From NCBI GenBank assembly GCA_016180275.1, contig JACPBN010000041.1:1-38657 (forward strand): a DNA stretch of 38,657 nucleotides. Reading direction: 5' to 3'. This stretch comes from Candidatus Woesearchaeota archaeon (GTDB lineage Archaea; Nanobdellota; Nanobdellia; Woesearchaeales; UBA10200). Each line of letters opens with the position of its first letter. The stretch's first letter is position 1. The notes beneath the pieces were generated by a model, which was not told where the DNA came from, did no database searches, and worked only from the letters and a program-made list of their open reading frames with translations. Both the position numbers and the translations under genes were made by a program. Shown in pieces: positions 6,216 to 14,689 of this stretch.

Positions 6216-7247
6216 ATGAGCGCAAAATCTGCATCGAAAGTGGGAGAGAAAGGCTTTGCTAAATCAGATGCAGCCATTGATGTCTCTGCCAGTTTTTGCG
6301 GTGTAAAATTAAGGAATCCGCTTGTACTGGCTTCCGGGATTGTTGACACTACTGCTTCTTCACTTATATTTGCAATAGAGAATGGCGCAGGAGCAGTAAC
6401 CTGCAAATCAATAAGCTTAGAGCCAAGGAAAGGCCATGGCTCACCGATAATCGTGACAAATGAATCTGGCATGCTAAATGCTGTTGGATTATCCAATCCC
6501 GGATTAGCATCTAGCATTGAAGAGATCAAGGATGCAAAAAAAAGGCTTGCTGCACATAAAGATAAAGAATTAAGAAATGCCCGAATCATAGGCAACGTTT
6601 TTGCAACATCCATAGAAGATTTTGCCAAAGCAGCAAAAGAGATTTCTAAGTCTGGATGTGAAATGCTGGAATTAAATCTCTCATGTCCAAACGTAAAAGA
6701 TGAGTTTGGAGAGCCTTTTGCATGCAATCCTGCAATGGCAGCTGAGCTGACAAAGGCAGTAAAGAAAGCACTGAAAGAAGCAAATAAAGATGCAAATAAT
6801 AAAATAAACCTGCCAATTTTAGTAAAGCTTGCCCCAAATGTGCCAGACATCGCAAAGATAGCAAAAGCTGTTGAAGCCGCGGGCGCTGATGGAATAACTG
6901 CAATAAATACAATGCCAGGAATGTTTCTAGATTTAAAAACAGGCAAGCCAATACTGACAAATAAATCAGGGGGGTATTCGGGCCCAGGATTAAAGCCGAT
7001 TGCTGTCAAATGTATTTATGACATTTACAAAGCTGTGAAAATCCCAATTCTCGGGACTGGCGGAGTAAACACAGGCAAAGATGCAATTGAATTAATGATG
7101 GCAGGCGCAACTGCTGTTGGTGTAGGCAGTGCTGTTTACTATCGCGGAATAAGCTGCTTCAAAAAAATAAATAATGAAATAGCTGAATGGATGAAAGAAA
7201 ATAACGTTAGTTCATTAAAAGAGATAATTGGAAAAGCGCATAAGTAA
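6216..7247 (+). CDS. pyrD: Dihydroorotate dehydrogenase, class 1B catalytic subunit
   Basis: PyrD oxidises dihydroorotate to orotate with FMN, the fourth step of pyrimidine synthesis. The domain begins at DVSASFCGVKLRNPLVLASG; conserved motifs are NAVGLSNPG, the active-site loop LELNLSCPN (Cys as the catalytic base, which marks class 1), NTMPGMFLD and the FMN phosphate site PILGTGGVNTGKDAIELMMAGA. The adjacent pyrK gene assigns it to class 1B, the NAD-linked heterotetramer. 343 residues, slightly longer than usual because of a ~15-residue N-terminal leader (MSAKSASKVGEKG) and a Lys/Asn-rich insertion near EANKDANNKIN. First gene of the cluster, with its own TATA box; pyrK follows after 40 nt. 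Confidence 0.95.
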   Translation: MSAKSASKVGEKGFAKSDAAIDVSASFCGVKLRNPLVLASGIVDTTASSLIFAIENGAGAVTCKSISLEPRKGHGSPIIVTNESGMLNAVGLSNPGLASSIEEIKDAKKRLAAHKDKELRNARIIGNVFATSIEDFAKAAKEISKSGCEMLELNLSCPNVKDEFGEPFACNPAMAAELTKAVKKALKEANKDANNKINLPILVKLAPNVPDIAKIAKAVEAAGADGITAINTMPGMFLDLKTGKPILTNKSGGYSGPGLKPIAVKCIYDIYKAVKIPILGTGGVNTGKDAIELMMAGATAVGVGSAVYYRGISCFKKINNEIAEWMKENNVSSLKEIIGKAHK

Positions 7248-7287
7248 TAAAAGATACAGAAGTGAAAAATATAGTGAAGGTAATGCG

Positions 7288-8256
7288 ATGAAACAAATGA
7301 ATTATAAAAAGAAAGGATGCAAATGTATTGGTGCATTGCAATTAGATGATCCTTTTCCAATGCGCATGCTGAAGATTGAAAAAATTGTGCAGGAAAATTC
7401 AAACGTCAAAAATTTCTTCTTTAACCATAAACTAAATTCAAAGCCAGGGCAGTTTGTGATGATTTGGCTGCCTGATTGCGGAGAGAAGCCAATGTCAATT
7501 GCGCAGGATTTTGGAGAGGGCTTTTCATTGGCAATTGCTGCTATAGGTAAAGTATCAAGTACAATTTGTTGCGCAAAAGTCGGAGATTATGTCGGCATTC
7601 GAGGGCCATTAGGAACCTGCTTTAGCTTAGCAGATACAAACAAAAAAATTGAAAATAAAAATAATAACCAAAAGAACAAAGATGTAAATCTGGTGAAAAG
7701 CATTGCCTTAGTAGGCGGTGGCTATGGCGCAGGCCCTATGGCTTCTTTAGCAGAGCTTGCGATAAAAAAAGGATTAAAGCCGGAAAATATCCATTACATT
7801 GTTGGCGCGAGAACTAAAGATCTGTTATTATTCCACAAAAGATTAGAGGGTACAGGAGTTAACATTCATGTTACAACAGATGACGGAAGCTATGGTATAA
7901 AAGGAAGAGTTACCGGTGCTTTAAACAATATAATAAAAGAAAGTAAAGATAATATCAAAAAAAATGATAAAAATAAAACTAAGGATAAAAACAAGATTGA
8001 TAAAATCTATACTGTAGGCCCTGAATTAATGATGAAAGCAGTGTATGATGTTGCCGTAAGGGAGAATATTGATTGCGAAATAAGCTTAGAGAGATACAGC
8101 AAATGCGGCATTGGTGTTTGTGGAAGCTGTGCAGTAGATCCAACTGGAGAAAGAATGTGCATTGAGGGGCCTATCATTGGCAAAGAAAAGATTGCAAAGA
8201 TAACAGAGTTTGGAAGATATCATAGGGATGCAAGCGGGAATAAAATAAGGTATTAA
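7288..8256 (+). CDS. pyrK: Dihydroorotate dehydrogenase electron-transfer subunit PyrK
   Basis: PyrK carries FAD and a [2Fe-2S] cluster and passes electrons from PyrD to NAD. An FAD barrel (SKPGQFVMIWLPDCGEKPMS) is followed by the nucleotide-binding domain (IALVGGGYGAGPM) and the C-terminal cluster motif SKCGIGVCGSCAVDP...MC with four cysteines. At 322 residues it is longer than the usual ~250-260; two Lys/Asn/Asp-rich insertions account for this (KKIENKNNNQKNKD, and a second run after NNIIKESKDN). Start ATG 7288 is preceded by GAAGG; an upstream TTG at 7228 overlaps pyrD and lacks a ribosome site. The product would form the PyrD2K2 complex with the preceding gene. Confidence 0.93.
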   Translation: MKQMNYKKKGCKCIGALQLDDPFPMRMLKIEKIVQENSNVKNFFFNHKLNSKPGQFVMIWLPDCGEKPMSIAQDFGEGFSLAIAAIGKVSSTICCAKVGDYVGIRGPLGTCFSLADTNKKIENKNNNQKNKDVNLVKSIALVGGGYGAGPMASLAELAIKKGLKPENIHYIVGARTKDLLLFHKRLEGTGVNIHVTTDDGSYGIKGRVTGALNNIIKESKDNIKKNDKNKTKDKNKIDKIYTVGPELMMKAVYDVAVRENIDCEISLERYSKCGIGVCGSCAVDPTGERMCIEGPIIGKEKIAKITEFGRYHRDASGNKIRY

Positions 8257-8311
8257 TTTTTATTATTTAGTCAATCAATATAATAAGCTGAATTTCAAAG
8301 AGCTGTTGTTA

Positions 8312-8330
8312 CATATAATTTACGCGTAAA
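8312..8330 (+). promoter_or_regulatory. pyrC promoter: TATA box abutting a 12-bp perfect palindrome
   Basis: CATATAAT (8312-8319) is followed at once by TTTACGCGTAAA (8319-8330), a perfect palindrome in the 112-bp gap between pyrK and pyrC. The box is ~50 nt before ATG 8369, so pyrCBEF can be transcribed apart from pyrDK. A site directly under the TATA box suits a repressor operator; no such site was seen at pyrD. Function is inferred. Confidence 0.5.
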
Positions 8331-8368
8331 TAAACTTGAAACCCAATAAAAACAGAATATTGAATGAT

Positions 8369-9811
8369 ATGAGACTCCTCATTAAAAACGCAACAATATT
8401 TGAGAAAAACAAGCCATTGCAGACAGACATTCTGATAGAGGACGGAGTTATTGCTAAGATTGAGCCTAATATAAATCTAAAAGCTGATAAAAGTAAAGCA
8501 GATAAAAATAAAAATACAAAAGGAAATAATATAATTAAGACAATCGATGCAACTGGCTTAACAGCTCTGCCAGGCATGATTGACCTGCATGTTCATTGCA
8601 GAGAACCAGGAGCAACACATAAAGAGGATTTTTTAACTGCAAGCCATGCTGCTGTTGCAGGCGGCATTACAACATTCTTTGATATGCCCAATAATTCACC
8701 ACCTACATCAACACTTGCAGCGCTTGAAGAAAAGAGAAACTTGGCAAAAAAATCTGTTGTAAATTATGGTTTTAATTTTGGATTAGTAAAAACTAGTGAG
8801 GCTATTGCGACAAATGACCTAAAGTCAGATAAGAAAATACAGCATAAAAAAAGTAAAAAATCTAAAGGAAAGAAAGCAAGTGCAGATGCTAAAACAGATA
8901 AAATCTCAAAAGGAAAGATAACTTATAACCTTGAAGAAGCAAAGGAATCCCAAAAATATAAATGCGTAAAAGCCGTGAAAGTTTATCTTGGCCAGACAAC
9001 TGGCAACCTTATGATTGATGACTTAAAGGTTCTTGAGCATTTATTCCTGACAACAAAGATGGTGATGCTCCATATAGAGGATGATAAACTTGAGGAAGTT
9101 CTTGAGCTGTTCAGCAATTACTGCAAAAAAAACACCTCAAGCAAGACTATGCTTTATATCTGCCATGTTAATTCTAAGAAGATGGTTGAGCTGATCAAAA
9201 AATACAAGAAGCAAAAGCATATTGAAGACAGATTATTCTGCGAAGTTACGCCCCATCATCTTTTCCTGAACAATGAAGATGCAAAGATGCTTGGAAGGTT
9301 GGCATATGTAAAACCATTAATTTTGACAAAAGACGACCAGAAAGCTCTCTGGCGAGCACTGGAAGATGGCACGATTGATGTAATAGCAACAGACCATGCT
9401 CCGCATACACTAGAAGAAAAAAATAACCCAGATATTACGAAAGTTCCTGCAGGAATGCCGGGATTGGAAACTGCCTTGCCATTATTACTCAATGCAGTGC
9501 ACGAAGGACAATTAACGGTTAATGACATTACAAAATTATATTCAACAAATCCTGCAAAAATATTCGGATTAAAGAAGAAAGGAAGATTAAAAGAGGGCTT
9601 TGATGCAGATATTGTGCTTGTGCAGCAGAAACTGAAGAAAAGAATTATAAATGATAACCTGTTAACAAAGTGCAAATGGAATGCATTCAGCAATAAAGAA
9701 TTGTTTGGAGTTCCGGTATATACCCTAGTCAATGGCAATTTAGCCTATGAGTATGATAAATTTACAGATAAGAAGACTTTGCATGATATTCAAGGAAGAG
9801 AAATAGAATAG
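8369..9811 (+). CDS. pyrC: Dihydroorotase (type I)
   Basis: Cyclises carbamoyl aspartate to dihydroorotate, the third pyrimidine step, as a zinc amidohydrolase. Visible ligands are H74 and H76 in DLHVHCREPGATHKEDF, the Lys expected to be carboxylated in VKVYLGQTTGN, His in MLHIEDDKL and ICHVNSKK, HHLFLN, and the Asp of DHAPHT. The end has the amidohydrolase closing motif GRLKEGFDADIVLV. At 480 residues it exceeds the ~430 of type I enzymes because of two insertions rich in Lys, Asp and Asn (about residues 38-54 and 152-183), placed between core elements. Start ATG 8369 fits the TATA at 8312; TTG 8336 would lie at the expected transcription start. pyrB follows 64 nt downstream. Confidence 0.95.
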   Translation: MRLLIKNATIFEKNKPLQTDILIEDGVIAKIEPNINLKADKSKADKNKNTKGNNIIKTIDATGLTALPGMIDLHVHCREPGATHKEDFLTASHAAVAGGITTFFDMPNNSPPTSTLAALEEKRNLAKKSVVNYGFNFGLVKTSEAIATNDLKSDKKIQHKKSKKSKGKKASADAKTDKISKGKITYNLEEAKESQKYKCVKAVKVYLGQTTGNLMIDDLKVLEHLFLTTKMVMLHIEDDKLEEVLELFSNYCKKNTSSKTMLYICHVNSKKMVELIKKYKKQKHIEDRLFCEVTPHHLFLNNEDAKMLGRLAYVKPLILTKDDQKALWRALEDGTIDVIATDHAPHTLEEKNNPDITKVPAGMPGLETALPLLLNAVHEGQLTVNDITKLYSTNPAKIFGLKKKGRLKEGFDADIVLVQQKLKKRIINDNLLTKCKWNAFSNKELFGVPVYTLVNGNLAYEYDKFTDKKTLHDIQGREIE

Positions 9812-9875
9812 ATAAAGAAAAGAAAGATATATTGAACAGATAAAGAACAATGATCCTTAAAGAGGCAGAATAACT

Positions 9876-10805
9876 ATGTTTTTCACAAAAAAAAATCCAT
9901 TAAAATGGCGCGACATAATAAGCATAAATGATCTGTCAAAAGATGACATTATCTATTTGCTTCAGCAGGCAGCAAAACTAGAAAGATACAATCCGAGAAT
10001 CATAACTGATAAAGTTATTGCATCATTATTCTTTGAGCCTAGCACAAGAACAAGATTAAGCTTTGATGCTGCTGTGAAGAGATTAGGCGGACAAGTAATT
10101 GGCTTTGATAATATTGAAACTACAAGCTTGAAGAAAGGCGAATCTTTCAAAGATACAATCAAGATGATTGAGCAGTATGCAGATGTCATTGTAATAAGGC
10201 ATCCTAAGGAAGGCTCTGCACAATTAGCTGCTGACATCTCCCATATTCCAGTAATAAATGCAGGTGATGGCTCTAATCAGCATCCAACCCAGACTTTAGT
10301 TGATTTATACACAATAAAAAAAGAGAAAGGAAAACTAGAAGGATTAACTGTTGGATTTTTGGGAGACTTGAAATTTGGAAGAACTGTGCATTCTCTTGCA
10401 AACGCGCTTGGCTTATTTGGAGTTAACATTGTTTTTATTGCGCCAAAAGGCTTAGAAATGCCTACTGAGTATCTGAAAGAACTTAATGAAAAAAATGTTA
10501 ATTACTCACAAACATCTGATCTATTATCTGTTGCGCAGAGCCTTGATGTTTTGTATGTAACAAGAATACAGGAAGAGAGATTCAAAAATAGAAAAGATTA
10601 CAAGAGAGTAGCCGGCAGCTATACAATAAACAAAGATTTGCTTGCAAATTTCAGGCAAGATGTATTAGTCATGCACCCATTGCCAAGATTAGAGGAAATT
10701 AATCAGGATGTTGATGATACCCAGAATCAGGGTTATTTCAAGCAGGCAGGAAATGCTGTTGCTGTCAGGAAAGCGATATTGGCAACTGTGTTGGGCAGAG
10801 TGTAA
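9876..10805 (+). CDS. pyrB: Aspartate carbamoyltransferase catalytic subunit
   Basis: Joins carbamoyl phosphate to aspartate, the committed pyrimidine step. The carbamoyl-phosphate motif is FEPSTRTR (S56-R60), with HPKEGS carrying the Lys lent to the neighbouring subunit, DGSNQHPTQTL, and HPLPR near 266. Length (309) is normal. A GAGG site precedes ATG 9876, and pyrE begins 2 nt after the stop. Most archaeal pyrB genes sit next to pyrI, the regulatory subunit; here pyrE follows directly and no pyrI is in the window. The enzyme may therefore act as an unregulated trimer, or pyrI lies elsewhere. Confidence 0.97.
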   Translation: MFFTKKNPLKWRDIISINDLSKDDIIYLLQQAAKLERYNPRIITDKVIASLFFEPSTRTRLSFDAAVKRLGGQVIGFDNIETTSLKKGESFKDTIKMIEQYADVIVIRHPKEGSAQLAADISHIPVINAGDGSNQHPTQTLVDLYTIKKEKGKLEGLTVGFLGDLKFGRTVHSLANALGLFGVNIVFIAPKGLEMPTEYLKELNEKNVNYSQTSDLLSVAQSLDVLYVTRIQEERFKNRKDYKRVAGSYTINKDLLANFRQDVLVMHPLPRLEEINQDVDDTQNQGYFKQAGNAVAVRKAILATVLGRV

Positions 10806-10807
10806 TC

Positions 10808-11443
10808 ATGAACGGAAAAAAAGTTGCGGAAATCTTGCTGAAAGTCAAAGCAGTGACATTAAACCCCAGTAAGCCTTATACATATGCTTCTGGAATTAAA
10901 AGTCCAATTTACTGCGATAATAGGCTGTTAATTTCACATCCCGTCGAGAGAAAAATTATTGTTGATGCTTTTCTTGAACTAATTGAGCAGAATAATTTAA
11001 AGTTTGATGTTGTTGCAGGAACTTCAACTGCCGGCATTCCTTGGGCAGCATGGATTTCTTCTAAGCTGGATAAGCCAATGGTATACATCAGAGGAGAAGC
11101 AAAGATACATGGCAAAGGAAATCAGATTGAAGGAAAGATTCTTGCCGGACAGAAAGTAGTTGTTATAGAAGATCTAATCAGCACAGGCGGCAGCTCAAAA
11201 GCAGCAGTTGATTCTGTAATACAACAAGGAAATGAAGTCGTAGCATGTGTTGCGATTTTTACTTATGAAATGGAGAAAGCAAAGAAGGCATTTAGTGACT
11301 GCAAACTATTGACACTAACAAAATTCAGTACCTTGATAGATGTCGCACATAAGTCCAATTACATTGATGAAGAAGAGATGGCTAAAGTATTAGAGTGGAA
11401 CAAAGATCCAGAAAATTGGGCAAAGAAAATGGAGCTGGAATAA
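10808..11443 (+). CDS. pyrE: Orotate phosphoribosyltransferase
   Basis: Transfers the ribose phosphate of PRPP to orotate, giving OMP. The PRPP-binding signature is VVVIEDLISTGGSSKAAV, and the N-terminal TYASGIKSPIYCDNRLLIS is typical of OPRTase. The flexible loop carries RGEAKIHGKGNQIEG, with the catalytic Lys and His. 211 residues is normal. It starts 2 nt after pyrB and ends 1 nt before pyrF, so the three genes are tightly coupled. No fusion with pyrF is seen. Confidence 0.96.
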   Translation: MNGKKVAEILLKVKAVTLNPSKPYTYASGIKSPIYCDNRLLISHPVERKIIVDAFLELIEQNNLKFDVVAGTSTAGIPWAAWISSKLDKPMVYIRGEAKIHGKGNQIEGKILAGQKVVVIEDLISTGGSSKAAVDSVIQQGNEVVACVAIFTYEMEKAKKAFSDCKLLTLTKFSTLIDVAHKSNYIDEEEMAKVLEWNKDPENWAKKMELE

Positions 11444-11444
11444 A

Positions 11445-12176
11445 ATGCCTGCAATGCATTCAGAAAGTAAAAACAATAAAGAAAAATTAGTTCTTGCGCT
11501 TGACGTAGAATCATTCAACGAAGCAAAGAAGATAGTTGATGAGCTGCATGATTATGTGGGAGTATTTAAAGTTGGCAAACAGCTTTTTACAAATGTTGGC
11601 CCAAAAATTGTTGAATATATCAATTCTAAGAAAGCAAAAGTTTTTCTTGACTTAAAATATCATGACATCCCAAATACAGCGCAGGGAGCCAGTAAAGCAG
11701 CTGCAGAGCTTGGCGTGTTTATGTTTAATGTGCATTGTGTCGGCGGCAGTGCAATGATGAAAGCAGCGATTGCTGGGGTAAAAAGTGCAGGAAAAACAAA
11801 TAAAGAGGTTAAAGTTCTTGGTGTAACTGTTTTGACAAGCATCAACGAAAATATTTTGCACGATGAAATTCATGTCAACGATATACTTGAAGATTATGTT
11901 GCACATTTAGCATTGCTAGCAAAAAATGCAGGATTGCAGGGAGTGGTCGCTTCACCTAAAGAAATAAAATTGATCAGAGAAGAATGCGGCAAAGATTTCA
12001 TAATCCTGACTCCAGGCGTTCGTCCTGAATGGGCATCTTCCAATGACCAAAAAAGAGTCATGACACCAAAAGAAGCAATTGACGCAGGAGCAGATTATAT
12101 CGTAGTCGGAAGGCCGATTTTGGCAGCAAAGGACAAAAAGGAAGCTGTGAAGAAGATACTGAAAGAGATTGGGTAA
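11445..12176 (+). CDS. pyrF: Orotidine 5'-phosphate decarboxylase
   Basis: Decarboxylates OMP to UMP, the last step of the pathway. The first strand is KLVLALDVES and the catalytic Lys-Asp network is FLDLKYHDIPNT. The phosphate-binding strands are ILTPGVRPEW and GADYIVVGRPIL. About 15 residues precede the first strand. With 243 residues and this DLKYHDIPNT form it resembles the common bacterial-type enzyme more than the shorter ~220-residue archaeal form; this is a judgement by eye. The ribosome site would lie within the end of pyrE (GGAGCTGGAA). Last gene of the operon; no terminator hairpin is evident, only T/A-rich sequence after the stop. Confidence 0.95.
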   Translation: MPAMHSESKNNKEKLVLALDVESFNEAKKIVDELHDYVGVFKVGKQLFTNVGPKIVEYINSKKAKVFLDLKYHDIPNTAQGASKAAAELGVFMFNVHCVGGSAMMKAAIAGVKSAGKTNKEVKVLGVTVLTSINENILHDEIHVNDILEDYVAHLALLAKNAGLQGVVASPKEIKLIREECGKDFIILTPGVRPEWASSNDQKRVMTPKEAIDAGADYIVVGRPILAAKDKKEAVKKILKEIG

Positions 12177-12257
12177 ATTGGATAAATACGTTTAGATTTA
12201 TAATTAAATTATTTAAATTAAAGCATACTGCCATAAAATTACAATGAACAGAAAATA

Positions 12258-12431
12258 CTACTTCATCCTAACCTGTAATGCTACGCTTCTTTCAATATCT
12301 GTGAATAGGTTAGTTCCTGCATAGCCGCAGTCATCGCATTCGCTGATCATCCTTGCTAGCTGTATATTAAATTTTATGTGGTTGGTTACACTATTGCAAT
12401 AAGGGCACTGTTTTACATATTGCTTGTCCAT
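12258..12431 (-). CDS. Small zinc-ribbon protein (57 aa)
   Basis: MDKQYVKQCPYCNSVTNHIKF is followed ~20 residues later by ISECDDCGYAG. The two CxxC pairs form one treble-clef or zinc-ribbon unit. The rest has no recognisable domain (NLFTDIERSVALQVRMK). A GAGGTG site lies 8 nt before ATG 12431; the GTG at 12440 is part of that site and so is not the start. It stands alone, convergent to pyrF. Proteins of this size and design are common in archaea and may bind nucleic acid or protein. Function unknown. Confidence 0.7.
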   Translation of the reverse strand: MDKQYVKQCPYCNSVTNHIKFNIQLARMISECDDCGYAGTNLFTDIERSVALQVRMK

Positions 12432-12996
12432 CGCTGACACCTCTTTTTTACTCTTGTTTTTCCTGTTAGCTATCTTTGCTTTGACGGTTTTATATTTGTT
12501 TCTTGAGATATTGTATTTTTTAGTAATAAGTCGATTTTATGATTTTTTCGTCATTTTTTCTCAAATTTGGATTTTTGACATAAAATATGTCATTTTGTTA
12601 AAAGTGAAGGGATTATCCTTATCTAGTATATAATAGAGTATACTAGTATATAAATATTGTGTATGTACAGCTAAGTAGTGACCTTAAAGAGTGGAATAGT
12701 ATACCAGTATACTCTGTAAGAGTAATGAATAAGTTATATATTGCCTATAATGAAGTTTTATTTGATTTATAACAACTATAGCTAGTATATTCGATAGGTT
12801 TAAATATTAATATACCTTTTACTATATTAATATATTAGTATAGTAAATAGTATACAGACGAATAAAAATAGACTTAACTAGATAGATGCATAGAGATAGA
12901 ATATAGCACTAAGAATTCATTAATGATAACAAGATTAAGTAGTAAAGATAATAGTAAACAGTGACAATACAGTGACCCAGTTTGGGGGTAGTAAGA
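12432..12996. other. Long AT-rich intergenic region with repeated dyads
   Basis: About 565 bp between the zinc-ribbon gene and the MFS gene, extremely AT-rich, with no convincing ORF or tRNA. It holds two dyads built on AGTATAC (12637-12651 and 12698-12713), further TAGTATA/TATACTA pieces at 12770-12860, and several TATA-like boxes including TTATATATT near 12733. It must contain the promoter of the zinc-ribbon gene near its left end and that of the MFS gene near its right end. A replication origin or a regulator-binding region is possible, but nothing specific supports either. Confidence 0.4.
12637..12713. repeat. Pair of AGTATAC dyads, possible operators
   Basis: AGTATAC-CA-GTATACT (12698-12713) is a perfect 7+7 bp dyad. 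AGTATAC-TA-GTATATA (12637-12652) is a one-mismatch copy 61 bp away. Equal arm length and 2-bp spacer suggest a dimeric regulator site, but A/T richness makes chance palindromes likely here. Confidence 0.35.
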
Positions 12997-14652
12997 ATGC
13001 GCAGTGACAACAAGAGCAATGCTAATAACATAGTGAATACTAAAATCACTCGAACAAATACTCAAACTACAGATAAGCCTAACAAACAGGCTAACGAACA
13101 GAATAAGGAACAGAATAATCAAAGCCATAAAGCAAATTCTTCAGAGCATGCATTAAATGAATCTGCGATAAAGACCCAGATGCGAAACTCTGTCTTAGAA
13201 GGAAATGCCTTTGCTGTGATGGCAGGCTTTACACAAGCATATCTTTCGCCTTTTGCCATTGCATTAAATGCGCCATTGGAAATAGTTGCATTTGTAACAG
13301 CAATCCCTGAGTTTCTTGGCTCAATTGTGCAGTTAGCGACAATAAGAATTTTGAAAACATTTGAGAACAGAAAGTTTTTGATAATCAGCTTGGCATTCCT
13401 GCAAGCATTTTTATGGCTGCCGATCTTGCTCCTCCCATATTTCAACTTCAGCAAGAGCAACTATATTTTATTGATTGCAATAGCTTCCTTTAGCGGCATA
13501 TGCAGCGCATTGCTAAACCCTTTATGGAACAGCTGGATAGGGGAGATTGTTCCAGAAAATACACGTGGTAGATATTTTTCACAGAGAACAAAGATAATCG
13601 GCACTACTACTTTTGCTGCAACCATAATCGCCGGCTTGATACTGGCACATTTTAAAACAAACATATTTTTTGGTTTTGCGATTTTGTTTGGGACAGCATT
13701 TTTCGCAAGAGCCCTCTCGGCTTTATTATTCACTAAGATAATCGATGCTGATTATAATAGAGAGGAGATCAAGCAATTTCCATTTATTGACTTCATAAAA
13801 AATATCTACAAACGAAACTACAGCAGATTTGTGCTGAAGGTTGCTTTGATAAGATTTGCAACAAACATAGCTACCCCTCTTTATGCGATATACATGCTCC
13901 GTGAACTTAATTTTTCGCATATTGAGTTTATGGCAGTAATTGCTGCACCTATATTGGCAAGCTATATATTTTTACCGTTATGGGGAAAGATCAATGACAA
14001 ATTTGGAAGTAAAAACACGATGTATTTTAGCGGATTAGCACTGCCTGCTGGATGCTTATTCTGGCTATTTTTTTCATCTCCTACTGCATTGTTCATAGTG
14101 GAGTTTGTAAAAGGCGCAATATTTGCAGGATTCAACATTGCAGTATCTAATTTCATTTTTGATTCAACTACAAAACAGAAGAGGATATGCTGCTTGAGTT
14201 ATTATAATTTTATCGTAGGAATTGCATTATTCCTTGGAGCATTAGTCGGGATAGGAATAGCAAATGGTGAATATAAAATATTTGGCTCAACAATTTTGCT
14301 GGCTTTTGTGATTAGTGCGGTTGTCAGAATTATAACTGTGCTTGTTTTACCTTTAAAGATAGACGAGACAAGGCTTGTTGAAGTTAATTTTACCAAGTCA
14401 TTTTTCAGGAGATTTGTCACAATTGAGCCAGGCCATGGATTAGTGTATGAGACAGTCTCAAGCGCTGATAGAAATAAAGATGGCAAAAACAACAGCCATT
14501 TGCATGAGAAAGAGATAACTGAGCTTATGCATTACACCAAGCAAAAGCCACAATACCTGCCAAAGGAGAATTACCTTTACCATAATAAGCACGAACAGGA
14601 ATATTTTGTCAACAAATTCAGGCAACGCATGATAGCAGCTGCTGAAAGATAG
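12997..14652 (+). CDS. MFS-type transporter
   Basis: A 551-residue membrane protein. The first ~60 residues are hydrophilic and rich in Asn, Gln and Lys (TNTQTTDKPNKQANEQNKEQ), probably cytoplasmic and disordered. About 12 hydrophobic helices follow, with the MFS-type segment WNSWIGEIVPENTRGRYFSQRT in the first half and LWGKINDKFGSKNTMYF, a recognisable loop motif A, in the second. A hydrophilic tail of ~80 residues closes the protein. The substrate cannot be told. Start ATG 12997 follows GGGGGT by 7 nt; TTG 12982 is less likely. The antiporter gene begins 37 nt downstream, so the two may be one operon. Confidence 0.85.
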   Translation: MRSDNKSNANNIVNTKITRTNTQTTDKPNKQANEQNKEQNNQSHKANSSEHALNESAIKTQMRNSVLEGNAFAVMAGFTQAYLSPFAIALNAPLEIVAFVTAIPEFLGSIVQLATIRILKTFENRKFLIISLAFLQAFLWLPILLLPYFNFSKSNYILLIAIASFSGICSALLNPLWNSWIGEIVPENTRGRYFSQRTKIIGTTTFAATIIAGLILAHFKTNIFFGFAILFGTAFFARALSALLFTKIIDADYNREEIKQFPFIDFIKNIYKRNYSRFVLKVALIRFATNIATPLYAIYMLRELNFSHIEFMAVIAAPILASYIFLPLWGKINDKFGSKNTMYFSGLALPAGCLFWLFFSSPTALFIVEFVKGAIFAGFNIAVSNFIFDSTTKQKRICCLSYYNFIVGIALFLGALVGIGIANGEYKIFGSTILLAFVISAVVRIITVLVLPLKIDETRLVEVNFTKSFFRRFVTIEPGHGLVYETVSSADRNKDGKNNSHLHEKEITELMHYTKQKPQYLPKENYLYHNKHEQEYFVNKFRQRMIAAAER

Positions 14653-14689
14653 AAATAAGAAATACCTAGAAATAAGAGGCCCTAAGAAA

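Noticed and set aside
6203..7009. Minus-strand frame of 268 codons within pyrD
   Set aside because: Antisense to an intact dihydroorotate dehydrogenase; no promoter, no motif.
9256..9738. Minus-strand frame of 160 codons opposite pyrC
   Set aside because: Overlaps the conserved C-terminal half of dihydroorotase; shadow frame.
12600..12900. CRISPR-like repeats in the AT-rich gap
   Set aside because: The repeats are short palindromic words with irregular spacing, not 25-35 nt repeats with unique spacers.
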